A stretch of DNA of 18,433 bases from Clostridiales bacterium. GTDB lineage: Bacteria; Bacillota; Clostridia; Lachnospirales; Lachnospiraceae. Under the pieces are notes generated by a model. The model did no database searches, had not been told where the DNA came from, and worked only from the letters and a program-made list of their open reading frames with translations. Each line of letters opens with the position of its first letter. Position 1 is the first letter of the stretch. The DNA lies in contig DYCJ01000011.1 in the NCBI GenBank assembly GCA_019418195.1, positions 1-18,433 of the forward strand. Direction: 5' to 3'. Made by a program: the position numbers and the translations under genes. Shown here in pieces: positions 1 through 7,390 of the stretch.

Positions 1-292
1 GGCAAAGGACAATCAGAAGGAAGTTGACGTTGTGGCAGAGCTTCCCCGTCAGAAGATCCTGTGCGAGGTGAAATACCGGAATCATTCCCGCGTTGCGGCG
101 ACAGATGCCATTATCGAGCTGTGCAGGGATGAAAAATCGAAAGTAACAGATGCTTTTATAATCACAAAACGCCTGGACGATTTCGGCATTACCAGGCATG
201 AAACAATCGTTCCCATTCTGCGCGTTCCTGCCATAGCTTTTCTCTATATCCTGGGGAAATCAGAAGCAGAGGGACATAATGGGAAACTATAA
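1..292 (+). CDS. C-terminal end of a DUF4143-type AAA ATPase (5' end outside window)
   Basis: The reading frame is already open at base 2 and ends at TAA 290-292, so the gene begins upstream of the window. The visible ~96 residues carry the pattern KEVDVV followed about 15 residues later by ILCEVKYR. This resembles the C-terminal nuclease-like (PD-(D/E)XK-like) domain of DUF4143 ATPases, where an acidic residue precedes a strand ending in E-x-K. The Walker motifs would lie outside the window. A second, complete member of this ATPase family lies at 6069-7343, where the equivalent pattern is KEIDLLL then PIEIKK. The stop codon abuts the probable end of the opposing GH3 remnant (TAG at 287-289), so the two genes converge with no spacer. 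Family assignment is inference from a short C-terminal piece. Confidence 0.7.
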   Translation, partial: AKDNQKEVDVVAELPRQKILCEVKYRNHSRVAATDAIIELCRDEKSKVTDAFIITKRLDDFGITRHETIVPILRVPAIAFLYILGKSEAEGHNGKL

Positions 293-1423
293 AATTCCCG
301 GACACTGTGCATTTTTCTCCTTTTTCCACTTCATGGCAGCCTCAACCATAGCAGGGTCTTCCGGATTCCTGTTCATGGAGGCTGCCGTATTTTCAAAGAC
401 TATCTGCTCCCAGTTCTCCTTGTTTTCCTGACCATTGCCAACAGATGCGAAACTGCCAGCTCCATATCCGCTCTTGTCACTCTGCCTTCCTGATATCCTT
501 TTAAAATCTGTCGGATTACCGGCGGTCCTCCCGGCATAACGACATCATTTCCCGCAGCCACAGCGTCTGCTCCGTCCACAACGATATCCATATCGCCCCA
601 GTCCGTCACTACCACTCCGTCAAATCCCCATTCTTCACGGAGGATATGTGTGCACAGATCCTGATTTCCTGCGGCGAATTTTCCATTGATCTTATTAAAT
701 GATGTCATGATACACGCAATATGCGCCTCTCTTACTAACATTTCAAAAGGTTTCAGATACAGCTCCCGGGCTGCGCGCTCTGTCAGGATCGAGTCAACAG
801 CATCTACATTCTTCCCTGTATTTCCCCGGCGGAAAGTCTCCTGTTCGTTCACAGCGAAATGTTTCGGGCAAACGATTACATTTCGTCCTGTCTGCACTCC
901 TTTCGTGATCTCGCAGGCACAGACTCCTGTCAGATACGGATCTTCGGAGAAATATTCAAAGTTTCTGCCGCACAGCGGATTTCTGTGGAGATTTACCGCC
1001 GGTGCGAGCCAGACGTCCACCTGCTGCTCTTCACATTCTGCACCCACGGCATCTCCGAACTCCTGCCACAGCTCTCGGTCAAAAGAACAGGCAAGCAGCA
1101 TCTCTGTGGTCCAGGCAATGCCGCCGATTCCGGCAGGTCCGTCTTTATAAAATACTGACCGAATGTTCTTTTTTTCAATTGCAGGAGAGACATATCCGGG
1201 ATAGCCTGCCGGATGACTGTTTGTCGTCAGCGGATTCCCCTTATCATCAAAAATCGTAGACGGATCGCTCCTGTCTCCCACAGCGGCAAAGGGTGTTCCC
1301 GGACCATATCCTCCGCAGAGAGCTGCAAGTTCCTCCACAGACAGATCTGACAGTACGGATTTATCCTCAGCTTTGAAACAGTCTGTATCTTTCCGTGAAA
1401 CAGCTTTATCCTGTCCCTCCCCG
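287..1423 (-). pseudogene. Glycoside hydrolase family 3 remnant A (catalytic domain; N-terminal part lost, frameshift near the end)
   Basis: This minus-strand frame encodes a GH3 beta-glycosidase (alpha/beta)8 domain. Visible motifs are KDGPAG, the GRNFEYFSEDP block, KHFAVNEQE, and VVTDWGD, whose Asp corresponds to the GH3 nucleophile. The region upstream of about 1424 is transposase debris on this strand, so the frame there has no genuine GH3 start; an ATG at 1446 lies within that debris. The barrel lies near the protein's C-terminus, which fits the reversed-order GH3 enzymes common in Lachnospiraceae, whose GH3_C and fibronectin-like domains come first; those are missing here. The main frame stops at 400, but another frame continues without interruption to TAG 287-289 with coding-like sequence (NWEQIVFENTAAS and onward). 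A single missing A in the A-run at about 423-426 would join them. It is probably inactive. Substrate cannot be deduced. Confidence 0.8.
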
Positions 1424-1491
1424 GTTTTTATCCTCCGGATAGACATAAACCATACGACCGCATCTTGAAGTGGTACAAGGGTTTTCGCAAC
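1424..1491 (-). mobile_element. Inverted internal segment of an IS transposase
   Basis: Read on the minus strand in a frame different from the GH3 frame, this short stretch gives CENPCTTSRCGRMVYVYPED followed by KN. That is the cysteine-rich block just before the last third of a DDE transposase of the IS1182/DDE_Tnp type. It faces opposite to the adjoining transposase tail at 1492-1749. The last codon of this piece (AAC at 1424-1426) and the first of the tail (AAG at 1492) would be in frame if this segment were flipped, giving VYPEDKN joined to KDLRAYPGT. This suggests a local inversion inside one IS copy. The family name is from memory of the motif pattern. Confidence 0.6.
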
Positions 1492-1749
1492 AAGGATCTG
1501 CGCGCTTATCCCGGAACGATCCGCGGAACCGAAGAATGGGATAACACCTATAAAACAAGGACTGTTGTCGAAAGAGATATCAACCACATCAAAGATAATC
1601 TCTGTCTTGCAGGCCGCCGAACACAAAATGAGAAGACGCTGCATGCTGATCTGATCCTTGCGGGTATCACACAGCTCATTACTGTTGTTCTCGCCGATAA
1701 AATCAAACATCATGAATACATTCGAAGCTTAAAACCACTCATAGCATAG
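1492..1749 (+). mobile_element. C-terminal fragment of an IS transposase (IS1182/DDE_Tnp-like)
   Basis: The frame encodes KDLRAYPGTIRGTEEW, then RTVVERDINHIKDNLC, AGRRTQNEKTLHADL, and ends IRSLKPLIA before the TAG at 1747-1749. The VERDINHIK stretch carries the late catalytic Glu region typical of DDE transposases, followed by a helical tail. The N-terminal two thirds, with the first catalytic Asp residues, are absent, so this copy cannot transpose. It sits between two GH3 remnants, and the minus-strand reading across it is an overlapping shadow that should not be counted as part of the GH3 protein. The region 1750-1902 downstream is probably the non-coding end of the element, but no terminal inverted repeat is certain. 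Confidence 0.75.
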
Positions 1750-1902
1750 GACTTACCACTTTCATAAAGCCAATAGCTTATTAAAGTGCGCCTAAAATGT
1801 CCGATTATCCACTTTTCATTCCAGAATTCATGCTCTACACGAAGTCTTCTTTGCTTTGGTTCAAGATTACGACCAAGCTTCGCGAGTTTCGCAATTATCT
1901 AG
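1750..1902. other. Non-coding spacer between transposase remnant and GH3 remnant B
   Basis: This stretch of about 150 bases has no convincing gene. It follows the transposase stop and runs to the point where GH3 homology starts again on the minus strand (about 1903). It is probably the right end of the insertion element. A minus-strand frame across it is open for about 50 codons but is not recognised. No target-site duplication could be matched by eye. Confidence 0.4.
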
Positions 1903-2675
1903 TATGTATTCCATTTAGCAGATTATAGGATGTCATCAATGCTTTTGGCTGCGCCATGCGAATACAGATTTCAAATCCTTTCAGGTATATCTCCCGCATT
2001 GCACGCTCACTGACTATGCTGTTATTGTCAGACCGGTTTGTCTCCTGATTATTAGCTGCAAAATGTTTGATGGTGACGCCGCATCCCGGATGTTTCTGGA
2101 CGCCTTTTGTGATAGCCGCTGCAAACATTCCGCTGATCAGAGGATCCTCCGAAAAATATTCAAAATTTCTTCCGCAGCGGATCGAACGCTGGATATTAAG
2201 AGCCGGTGCGAGCCACAGATGGATACCGAGCCGCTCCATTTCGCTTGCCACAATATCTCCACAGCATTCTGCCAGTTTCAGGTTCCAGCTTTGCGCGATA
2301 GCTGTTCCAATCGGGATAGCCGTTGCGTACTGTTCCAGGATTTCCGTTCCTTCTTTTGGTTTTGGCTGCACACTGTCCATATACGCTGCTTCCTCTTCTG
2401 TGAGCAGCTTTACCATGGACTCCGGCATAGAACTTCCAAAACCATGTACACCTGTCTCATCCTTGAAATATTTCTGGCTGAGCCGAAGCCCTGCCGGACC
2501 GTCCGCCATAACAATAGCAGGTATCCCTTCTGCTTTTGCATTCTCGCCAGCCGCTCCTGCCACGGATATCGACGCATTTCCGATCACACTGGCAGCTTCG
2601 TTTGACGGAGTAAAGGTTCCCACATTCATACGGATCAGATCTTCATCTTTTAAGGATGTTATTTCCATAACCTCA
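1895..2675 (-). pseudogene. Glycoside hydrolase family 3 remnant B (both ends lost)
   Basis: This is a second GH3 catalytic-domain fragment with its own versions of the family blocks: MADGPAGLRL, GRNFEYFSEDPL, IKHFAANNQE, and MTSYNLLNG near the end. It then runs into insertion-element sequence and stops at 1895, just before the TDW nucleophile block would be expected. A catalytic Asp is therefore absent. At the 5' side the frame enters the hairpin at 2676-2728, and the apparent first residues (MCCRPF) are encoded by that hairpin, so they are not GH3. Homology begins at about MEITSLKDEDLI, which looks like the linker that precedes the barrel in reversed-order GH3 enzymes. It is distinct in sequence from remnant A, so these are two different GH3 genes and not one gene split by an insertion. 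Confidence 0.8.
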
Positions 2676-2728
2676 AAAGGGCGGCAGCACATTCCGTAGA
2701 TTTATCACGGAAAATGCTGCCGCCCTTT
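2676..2728 (-). terminator. Strong intrinsic terminator after the toxin-antitoxin operon
   Basis: A perfect 14-bp inverted repeat (AAAGGGCGGCAGCA at 2676-2689 and its complement at 2715-2728) carries an additional inner CCGT/ACGG pair. It begins 4 bases past the toxin stop codon. On the minus strand the stem is followed by TTTTG, a short U tract, which fits termination of the toxin-antitoxin transcript. The symmetric stem could also act on plus-strand transcription. Confidence 0.8.
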
Positions 2729-2731
2729 ATA

Positions 2732-3031
2732 TTAGTCAAAAAGTCTTGTAATATCCTGATATCGATTAATCACACGGTAAATCTCAACAAATTCATTACT
2801 TATCTTATATATAATTACGTAGTCCTCCCAGACTGCATATTTATAATCAGTTCGGAAGCTTACCCTCTTTGAAAGATCCGAACCTATCTCGGGAAATAAC
2901 TGGATATTCTGAAATTTTTCGTAAATTTCCTTAATTGTCTTTAATGCATACTCTTCATTATCTTCTGCGATATAATCCCGAATACTCTTTAGATCATCCG
3001 CAACAACAGGATTAATTCGTAACTTCAACAT
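2732..3031 (-). CDS. RelE/ParE-family toxin
   Basis: The 99-residue protein begins MLKLRINPVVADDLKSIRDY, the first strand and helix typical of RelE/ParE toxins. Its C-terminal half has the family pattern of an Arg-containing strand (SKRVSFRTDYKYAVW) and a final strand pair ending IYRVINRYQDITRLF. Length and small basic character fit the family. The start lies 1 base after the antitoxin stop and its ribosome site (GGAG) is inside the antitoxin gene, so the two are translationally coupled. RelE members cleave mRNA on the ribosome whereas ParE members poison gyrase; the sequence alone does not decide. The YafQ/RelE-like RxxxYRxxxx tail slightly favours an mRNA interferase, but this is inference. 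Confidence 0.87.
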   Translation of the reverse strand: MLKLRINPVVADDLKSIRDYIAEDNEEYALKTIKEIYEKFQNIQLFPEIGSDLSKRVSFRTDYKYAVWEDYVIIYKISNEFVEIYRVINRYQDITRLFD

Positions 3032-3032
3032 C

Positions 3033-3281
3033 TTATTTCTCCATGAGAGCTTTCAATTCATCCAAATCAAGCCAGCCTTTACCATCTTTAACTGCTTCTT
3101 CCGCTTCCTGAAGCTTCACAAGAAGTTTTCTTTCTGCCCGGTCGCGTTCATAATCTTCGATATCAAGGACAACAAACCGGCCTCTTCCATTTTTTGTTAA
3201 AAATACAGGCTCTCCCTGATGACAGTTTTTTAATACATCCGTATAATTTCTTAAATCAGATACCGGTAAAATAGTTGCCAT
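3033..3281 (-). CDS. Phd/YefM-family antitoxin
   Basis: The 82-residue protein begins MATILPVSDLRNYTDVLKNC, the Phd/YefM N-terminal dimerisation and DNA-binding fold with its characteristic (V/I)SxxR pattern. The following block PVFLTKNGRGRFVVLDIEDYE is the second family hallmark. The C-terminal part (roughly 48-82) is charged and probably unfolded until it wraps the toxin. It is the first gene of a two-gene operon, with the AAAGGA ribosome site upstream and a strong promoter at 3327-3355. Antitoxins of this family repress their own promoter, often with the toxin as co-repressor, and a near-perfect palindrome covers the -10 box here. Confidence 0.9.
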   Translation of the reverse strand: MATILPVSDLRNYTDVLKNCHQGEPVFLTKNGRGRFVVLDIEDYERDRAERKLLVKLQEAEEAVKDGKGWLDLDELKALMEK

Positions 3282-3319
3282 AGCCCCACTGTCCTTTCAC
3301 ATTTTTATGTCCTTTATAC

Positions 3320-3355
3320 TGTCTATATTATATACAATCATGCTGTAAAATTCAA
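3320..3355 (-). promoter_or_regulatory. Toxin-antitoxin promoter with operator over the -10 box
   Basis: On the minus strand there is TTGAAT (3350-3355), a 17-base spacer, and TATAAT (3327-3332). A 17-bp dyad, TGTCTATATTATATACA at 3320-3336 (one mismatched pair), covers the -10 box and the probable start site. This is where a Phd/YefM repressor would be expected to bind. Promoter match is seen; the operator role is inferred. Confidence 0.75.
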
Positions 3356-3498
3356 CGTGAAATTTGTCGCAAAAGCAATGACTGTATTCCGTAATATCTC
3401 TCCTCTCCTTTCAGACATGCCAGATAATACGTAATATGTGCCGCCTCATCCGAGATCGGCACAGTCACTCTCCCATCCGCGTTATCTTTCTCTTTCAT
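3352..3498 (-). CDS. Small ORF of unknown function (48 aa)
   Basis: The frame runs from ATG 3496-3498 to TGA 3352-3354 and encodes 48 residues, with a central stretch EAAHITYYLACLKGEERYYG. The ATG overlaps the stop codon of the epimerase remnant as ATGA. The composition looks protein-like, but no family is recognised and there is no independent ribosome site. It may be another scrap of the same decayed gene region instead of a functional small protein. Its stop codon lies in the -35 region of the toxin-antitoxin promoter. Confidence 0.3.
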   Translation of the reverse strand: MKEKDNADGRVTVPISDEAAHITYYLACLKGEERYYGIQSLLLRQISR

Positions 3499-3622
3499 CG
3501 CCCGCTCGGATGTACCACGCATGCTTTTAAGCCTCTTTCCTTACATGCGTCAAGTACTGCCTGGATCGCCAACGCTTTGGACTGGCTGCAGCACCTGTTA
3601 CCAGATAAATTGCTTTTCCCAT
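3495..3622 (-). pseudogene. Remnant of an NAD-dependent epimerase/short-chain dehydrogenase
   Basis: From an ATG at 3620-3622 with a GAGG ribosome-like site upstream, the frame reads MGKAIYLVTGAAA, the first strand and glycine-rich turn of a Rossmann fold. After a disruption, another frame gives ALAIQAVLDACKERGLKACVVHPSG before a TGA at 3495-3497. This resembles a central block of extended SDR/epimerase proteins. The middle, with the catalytic Tyr-x3-Lys, and the whole C-terminal half are missing. This is a heavily deleted gene. The family assignment rests on two short blocks. Confidence 0.5.
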
Positions 3623-3743
3623 TGAAAAAGACCTCGCTTTCTTATCTCGTTTTTGTTTTCATCTGACAAGTATAATAAACGAAGTCTGTTGCTCTATTGT
3701 TTATGAATCGTTTCTGTTTTATAAATTTACAGCCTGCGGCGAA

Positions 3744-4070
3744 TCAGAAAACCAGCTGCACCAGCAGCATATAGCACACCGTACCCCCGGCAATGGAGAG
3801 AAGCATCTGCCGCTTCCACACATGCAGTATGATTACCAGTAATATCGAGATCAACTCTGGGATACCGTGGCTTCCGGTGAGGATACTCACGTCTTTCAGG
3901 CTGTAAACGACGAGCAGTCCGAATACTGCCGCCGGAAGCACCTTTCCCAGATACTGCACATATTTCGGCGTCGGCTTTCCTGCCGGGAAGATAAGGAATG
4001 GGAGGAAACGGGTGACCGCCGTTTCCAGGACAACCATTGCAACTGTGATGATCTGTTGTGTCAGTGTCAT
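3744..4070 (-). CDS. azlD: Branched-chain amino acid exporter small subunit, AzlD family
   Basis: The 108-residue protein is almost entirely hydrophobic, with four likely membrane segments, and matches AzlD in size and pattern. Seen near the N-terminus is [20 protein letters not shown], and then [19 protein letters not shown], both typical of the family. AzlD is the small partner of AzlC, and the pair exports branched-chain amino acids or their analogues across the cytoplasmic membrane. Its ATG (4068-4070) overlaps the azlC stop as ATGA, so translation is coupled. The symbol is by family; the exported substrate is not shown by the sequence. Confidence 0.88.
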   Translation of the reverse strand: MTLTQQIITVAMVVLETAVTRFLPFLIFPAGKPTPKYVQYLGKVLPAAVFGLLVVYSLKDVSILTGSHGIPELISILLVIILHVWKRQMLLSIAGGTVCYMLLVQLVF

Positions 4071-4876
4071 TGTACTTCTCCTCCCTTCTCTATATTGCCC
4101 GTCCCAATTGAGGCTCTTTCTGTTTTTTTACTTTCACTCGCATCCTCCTGCACCTCGTCCTCTCCGGTCCCGGTATTCTCAAGCGGGCGCCGCATAAACG
4201 TCAGCACTCCGAGGATCGCCAGCATTGCCGGGATAATAAAGTTGTCCGCTCCGAATGCGATCAGGCAGAGGATCGAAATCCCCAGTCCGATGAGAGAACT
4301 CATGTGGTCTTTTTCTTTAAGCCACTGCTCCAGAAAGATCACAACGAACATCGCCGTCATGACAAACTCGAGACCTTCTGTATTAAAGTTGATCAGCGAC
4401 CCGAAGATACCGCCAAGCGTTGCCCCTGAGAACCAGTAAAAATGATTCAGCAGAGTCACAAAAAACATAAACCATCCGCGGTCCACATCTTCCGGGATGT
4501 CCGCCGTATAATTGATAGAAAACGTCTCATCACACATCCCGAATATAAGATAAAACTTCTTTCTGCCCACTCCCCGGAACTTGTCCAGCATGGAAATCCC
4601 GTAGAACAGGTGTCTCGCATTGATCATCAGCGTCATGACAAACGCCTGCAGCGGATTAAACGCCCCAAGGAGCATATTCACGGTCACAAATTCGATCGAG
4701 CCGGCAAATATCGTCACACTCATGAGCATCGGATACCAGAAACTGAATCCTGACACATTCATGTATATCCCATATGTAATACCCAGAAACCAGAATCCGG
4801 CAAATATCGGTATCGTATAGGGGAATGCCGTAGTGAAAGCTTTTTTTAACATTTTAGATCTTGACTGCATAGCCAT
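4067..4876 (-). CDS. azlC: Branched-chain amino acid exporter large subunit, AzlC family
   Basis: The AzlC domain begins [20 protein letters not shown] and includes the family block [13 protein letters not shown] and [14 protein letters not shown], then [10 protein letters not shown], with about six to seven membrane segments. The frame stays open to 4987, but that would overlap the end of the neighbouring DUF5131 gene; I place the start at ATG 4874-4876, behind an AGGGAAGG ribosome site. A start two codons further in (4868-4870) is also possible. The protein is then 269 residues, close to or slightly longer than usual for the family, with a charged 35-residue tail ([19 protein letters not shown] and onward). 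It forms an operon with azlD and is probably read from its own 5' leader at 4877-4970. Confidence 0.88.
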   Translation of the reverse strand: MAMQSRSKMLKKAFTTAFPYTIPIFAGFWFLGITYGIYMNVSGFSFWYPMLMSVTIFAGSIEFVTVNMLLGAFNPLQAFVMTLMINARHLFYGISMLDKFRGVGRKKFYLIFGMCDETFSINYTADIPEDVDRGWFMFFVTLLNHFYWFSGATLGGIFGSLINFNTEGLEFVMTAMFVVIFLEQWLKEKDHMSSLIGLGISILCLIAFGADNFIIPAMLAILGVLTFMRRPLENTGTGEDEVQEDASESKKTERASIGTGNIEKGGEVQ

Positions 4877-4970
4877 CCTTCCCTCGTAATAACTTATATA
4901 ACTGTAATCGCTGCAGCTTGCTCCGTACTGCTTGCAAAGGCGCACTAACGTGCTTACTGCGGCTAATGCA
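4877..4970 (-). promoter_or_regulatory. Structured-looking leader upstream of azlC
   Basis: The 94 bases between DUF5131 and azlC hold a short hairpin candidate (GTGC-A-TTA paired with TAA-GCAC, loop GCCGCAG), a competing GCAC-GTTA-GTGC hairpin, and a tandem GCAAGC repeat. No T-box antiterminator consensus and no clear sigma-A promoter are visible. The frame is open through the leader, but I see no reason to treat it as coding. Confidence 0.3.
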
Positions 4971-5846
4971 CTAGGAACACTTTCCACAGTCTGAGCATCC
5001 GTTGCACGTCAGACGGTTGGAGCATTCCACACATGTGACCGGATGATAATGGGGAACATAGAGTTCTCCCTCCGGAATGTCATATCCCCATTCATCCGTC
5101 AGGTGAAAACGGATCTCTTTCCCTTTATAATTCAGCCCGGACCGGAATGCCTGCTGCGACTGTGTCCGCTTATCCGGAATACGGTATACCTTTTCCCCGA
5201 CCGCGAAACAGGTGCCTGTCTCGATAAAGTTAAAAGTAACGCCATATTTTCTGCACTGGTCACTTAAAAGCTTCCCCCCCTCATAGCGGCAGAGACGGGA
5301 ACCGTCATAGTTTTCCCCGCCGCATATCACCTGTTCGATCTGCCCTGCCGCCAGATATTTTTCAATATCTACCGGACCGATCAAAGGGGCGGTCATAATT
5401 CCTTTGTGCTTAAAAGGCAGCGCAAACAGAATCGGGATTCTCTCGTCCGCCCGCCTCTGGTTCTCGCAGGTCACATTAAAAAAGACATTCTCCCATCCAT
5501 CTCCCCAGTCATAGGGCAGACAGGAAGAGACGCGCTCAGGCCGCTTCGTCAATAGGAAGAACTTGACATCCTTCCTCTCCCGCATGACAGACCACGCATC
5601 ATCCCGCCATTCATCCGCCTCTTCAAGGAAAAAATCCGAAGTCATGCAGACCCGGATCATCTCTCCGCTCTTTACTTTATACTTTCCCTGCCGATCCTTA
5701 GACAGCGGATAGCGGAAGCCGTTCTTCGTCCGGTAGATCCGGCTTCCGTCCTGCTCCCGCATCCGGTCAAGAAAATACATATAACAGTTTTCACAGCCCT
5801 CCGAGCACTTCCTGCAGCCGTGCCACGGATTCCAGATATCATGCAT
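4971..5846 (-). CDS. DUF5131 (phage Gp37/Gp68-like) cysteine-rich protein
   Basis: The protein starts MHDIWNPWHGC and carries C11, C14, C18 and C21 in a CxxCxxxCxxC block, a possible metal or iron-sulphur site reminiscent of radical-SAM proteins. Later motifs typical of DUF5131 are VCMTSDFFLEEADEWRDD, FFLLTKRPER, NVTCENQRRADERIP, SAPLIGP-like TAPLIGPVDI and VICGGENYDGSRLCR. The C-terminus is unusual: about 17 residues with six cysteines (CVECSNRLTCNGCSDCGKC), suggesting a second metal site. I chose ATG 5844-5846 because AAGGAG lies 9 bases upstream; the frame is open to 6002, but that extension is sirtuin debris. Length is 291 residues. The family is found in phages and mobile elements, and its chemistry is not established. 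Confidence 0.85.
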   Translation of the reverse strand: MHDIWNPWHGCRKCSEGCENCYMYFLDRMREQDGSRIYRTKNGFRYPLSKDRQGKYKVKSGEMIRVCMTSDFFLEEADEWRDDAWSVMRERKDVKFFLLTKRPERVSSCLPYDWGDGWENVFFNVTCENQRRADERIPILFALPFKHKGIMTAPLIGPVDIEKYLAAGQIEQVICGGENYDGSRLCRYEGGKLLSDQCRKYGVTFNFIETGTCFAVGEKVYRIPDKRTQSQQAFRSGLNYKGKEIRFHLTDEWGYDIPEGELYVPHYHPVTCVECSNRLTCNGCSDCGKCS

Positions 5847-5948
5847 ATTTTTACGCTCCTTTTTCGGTAATCTGTCAATTATTTTTTCGGCATTTCGGCT
5901 TACTTCTTTATTTTTCAAGACACTCCGGGTCAGGCAGAAAATCATAAT

Positions 5949-6035
5949 GGCATCCCCGTAATTGATGCACGCATATGTTGCCTCCGGATTCCGGTATGTC
6001 ACCTGCCAGAACGGATACTTGATGATACCTGGGGG
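5949..6035 (-). pseudogene. SirTM-like sirtuin C-terminal remnant (copy B), joined ahead of DUF5131
   Basis: In frame with, and upstream of, the DUF5131 start is TPPGIIKYPFWQVTYRNPEA followed by TYACINYGDA. This matches my memory of the C-terminal region of clostridial SirTM-type SIR2 proteins (GIIKYPFWQMT block). It breaks off after GDA; the next 34 codons to the DUF5131 start are not recognised. The usual SIR2 NAD-binding motifs are absent. The stop codon just upstream (6039-6041) and the lack of the rest show it is a dead fragment. Confidence 0.6.
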
Positions 6036-6068
6036 TGTTCAGTCCTCGTTCATTCTGCAAAATACTGA

Positions 6069-7343
6069 TTAAATGAGCCAAACTGGTACGTACCAGTTCT
6101 TGTCGTCCACAGGCAACAGATCGTTTGCCATACAGACCACGCTTCCGGTTCCAATCTCGACCTTCAAAGACTCTGAACCTCCGAAAACTGATTCCCTGGT
6201 AACGGGTTCCAATACCTTGAAGTTTTTAATGGCGGTCTTGCCCGGCGACGCCGATTTTTTGATCTCTATCGGAGAAAGCACACCATTCTGATAAAGCAAC
6301 AGGTCTATTTCTTTCTGGTCTTTATCCCGGTAATAGAAAATGGGCGGCTCTTTTCCTGCGTTCAGATAACTCTTATAAATCTCTGAAAAAACATAGCTCT
6401 CAAAGAACGCCCCAGACATGGCGCCTCTTTCCAGTGCTTCGGGATTGCCCCATTTTAAGAGGTACGCTGCCAAACCGGTGTCCAGGAAATGGATCAATGG
6501 CATCTTTACAACCCGTTTGAGTGCATTGTTATGATAAGGCTGTACAAGCGCAATGATATGAGACGACACCAAAATAGAGAGCCATTTCTTTGCCGTTGGA
6601 GCTGAAACGCCTGCGGCACTCGCCAGTTCCTCATAGACAACAGGTTTTGAGGTCTGTGCAGCAACAATCGTCATAAAATTGTAAAACTGCATTTCATCCG
6701 CAACCTGTGCCAGATCCCGAATATCCCTTTGCAGATAGGTAGCAACATAGGAGCGGTAGTAAGTCTCCCAATCCACATTTTCGTCTGCATAGAGTTCCGG
6801 CATGGAACCTTTGAATATCCTGCGGTAGATCTCATTCAAATCTCTTTTTCTTTTTACGGACAAACGCTCCATCAAATATCCGGCTTCCGTTTGAAAAGGC
6901 TCGCTCGGTTCCTGGTAGATCTCCGCATCGGATAATCCCAGCAGGTTCACGATTCCGACCCGTCCGGCCAAACTTTCGCTGACATTTTTCATAAGACGGA
7001 ACACCTGCGAGCCTGTGATCCAGAAATCACCTTTTTTCTTAGAACGGTCAACGCTCATTTTGATATAGGGCAGCAGCTCTGTTGCATACTGGATTTCATC
7101 AATCAGTACCGGTGGGGAATACCTCTGTAAAAACAGGGCAGGATCATGTTTTGCCAGGTATCTGACGTCAGGATCATCCAGAGTAACATATTTGCGCTCT
7201 ATGCCTTCGCTTTGCTGTGCCTCTGCCATTCTTTGCAATAAGGTCGTTTTCCCAACCTGCCTTGGACCAGTTACCAGCAGCACCGGAAACATTCTGGACA
7301 CCCGTGCAATCGTCTCTTCCACAGCTCGTTTGATATATGTCAT
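6069..7343 (-). CDS. DUF4143-family AAA ATPase
   Basis: The 424-residue protein has a Walker A motif GPRQVGKTT at residues 26-34, a Walker B PVLIDEIQY at 78-86, a sensor region DFWITGSQ, and the family block SESLAGRVGIVNLLGLS. A helix-turn-helix-like segment follows at around 220-270 (VYEELASAAGVSAPTAKKWL). The C-terminal domain has the nuclease-like pattern YYRDKDQKEIDLLL then SPIEIKKS. Length is normal for the family, and the gene appears intact. GGGAG precedes the ATG by about 8 bases. It is transcribed alone from a consensus promoter flanked by two 19-bp repeats. The physiological role of these ATPases is unclear; they are often linked to mobile elements and defence islands. Confidence 0.88.
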   Translation of the reverse strand: MTYIKRAVEETIARVSRMFPVLLVTGPRQVGKTTLLQRMAEAQQSEGIERKYVTLDDPDVRYLAKHDPALFLQRYSPPVLIDEIQYATELLPYIKMSVDRSKKKGDFWITGSQVFRLMKNVSESLAGRVGIVNLLGLSDAEIYQEPSEPFQTEAGYLMERLSVKRKRDLNEIYRRIFKGSMPELYADENVDWETYYRSYVATYLQRDIRDLAQVADEMQFYNFMTIVAAQTSKPVVYEELASAAGVSAPTAKKWLSILVSSHIIALVQPYHNNALKRVVKMPLIHFLDTGLAAYLLKWGNPEALERGAMSGAFFESYVFSEIYKSYLNAGKEPPIFYYRDKDQKEIDLLLYQNGVLSPIEIKKSASPGKTAIKNFKVLEPVTRESVFGGSESLKVEIGTGSVVCMANDLLPVDDKNWYVPVWLI

Positions 7344-7390
7344 GACAATCTCTCCCTTCGGTTATAGTATAGTCAATTTTATTCAGAATA

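Noticed and set aside
1446..1713. Upstream extension of GH3 remnant A on the minus strand with a start at 1713
   Set aside because: This part is the reverse reading of a recognisable transposase tail on the plus strand, so it is not a genuine N-terminus.
2063..2699. Two long plus-strand frames across GH3 remnant B
   Set aside because: They are antisense readings of a clear GH3 domain, with no ribosome sites and no family resemblance.
3436..3666. 76-codon plus-strand frame
   Set aside because: It lies opposite the epimerase remnant, which has recognisable Rossmann-fold blocks; no start signal was found.
4877..4970. T-box or other known riboswitch in the azlC leader
   Set aside because: No T-box antiterminator consensus or other recognisable riboswitch core is present.
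4877..4987. AzlC start at 4987
   Set aside because: It would overlap the end of the DUF5131 gene and add 37 residues without membrane-protein character; the AGGGAAGG site supports the start at 4876.
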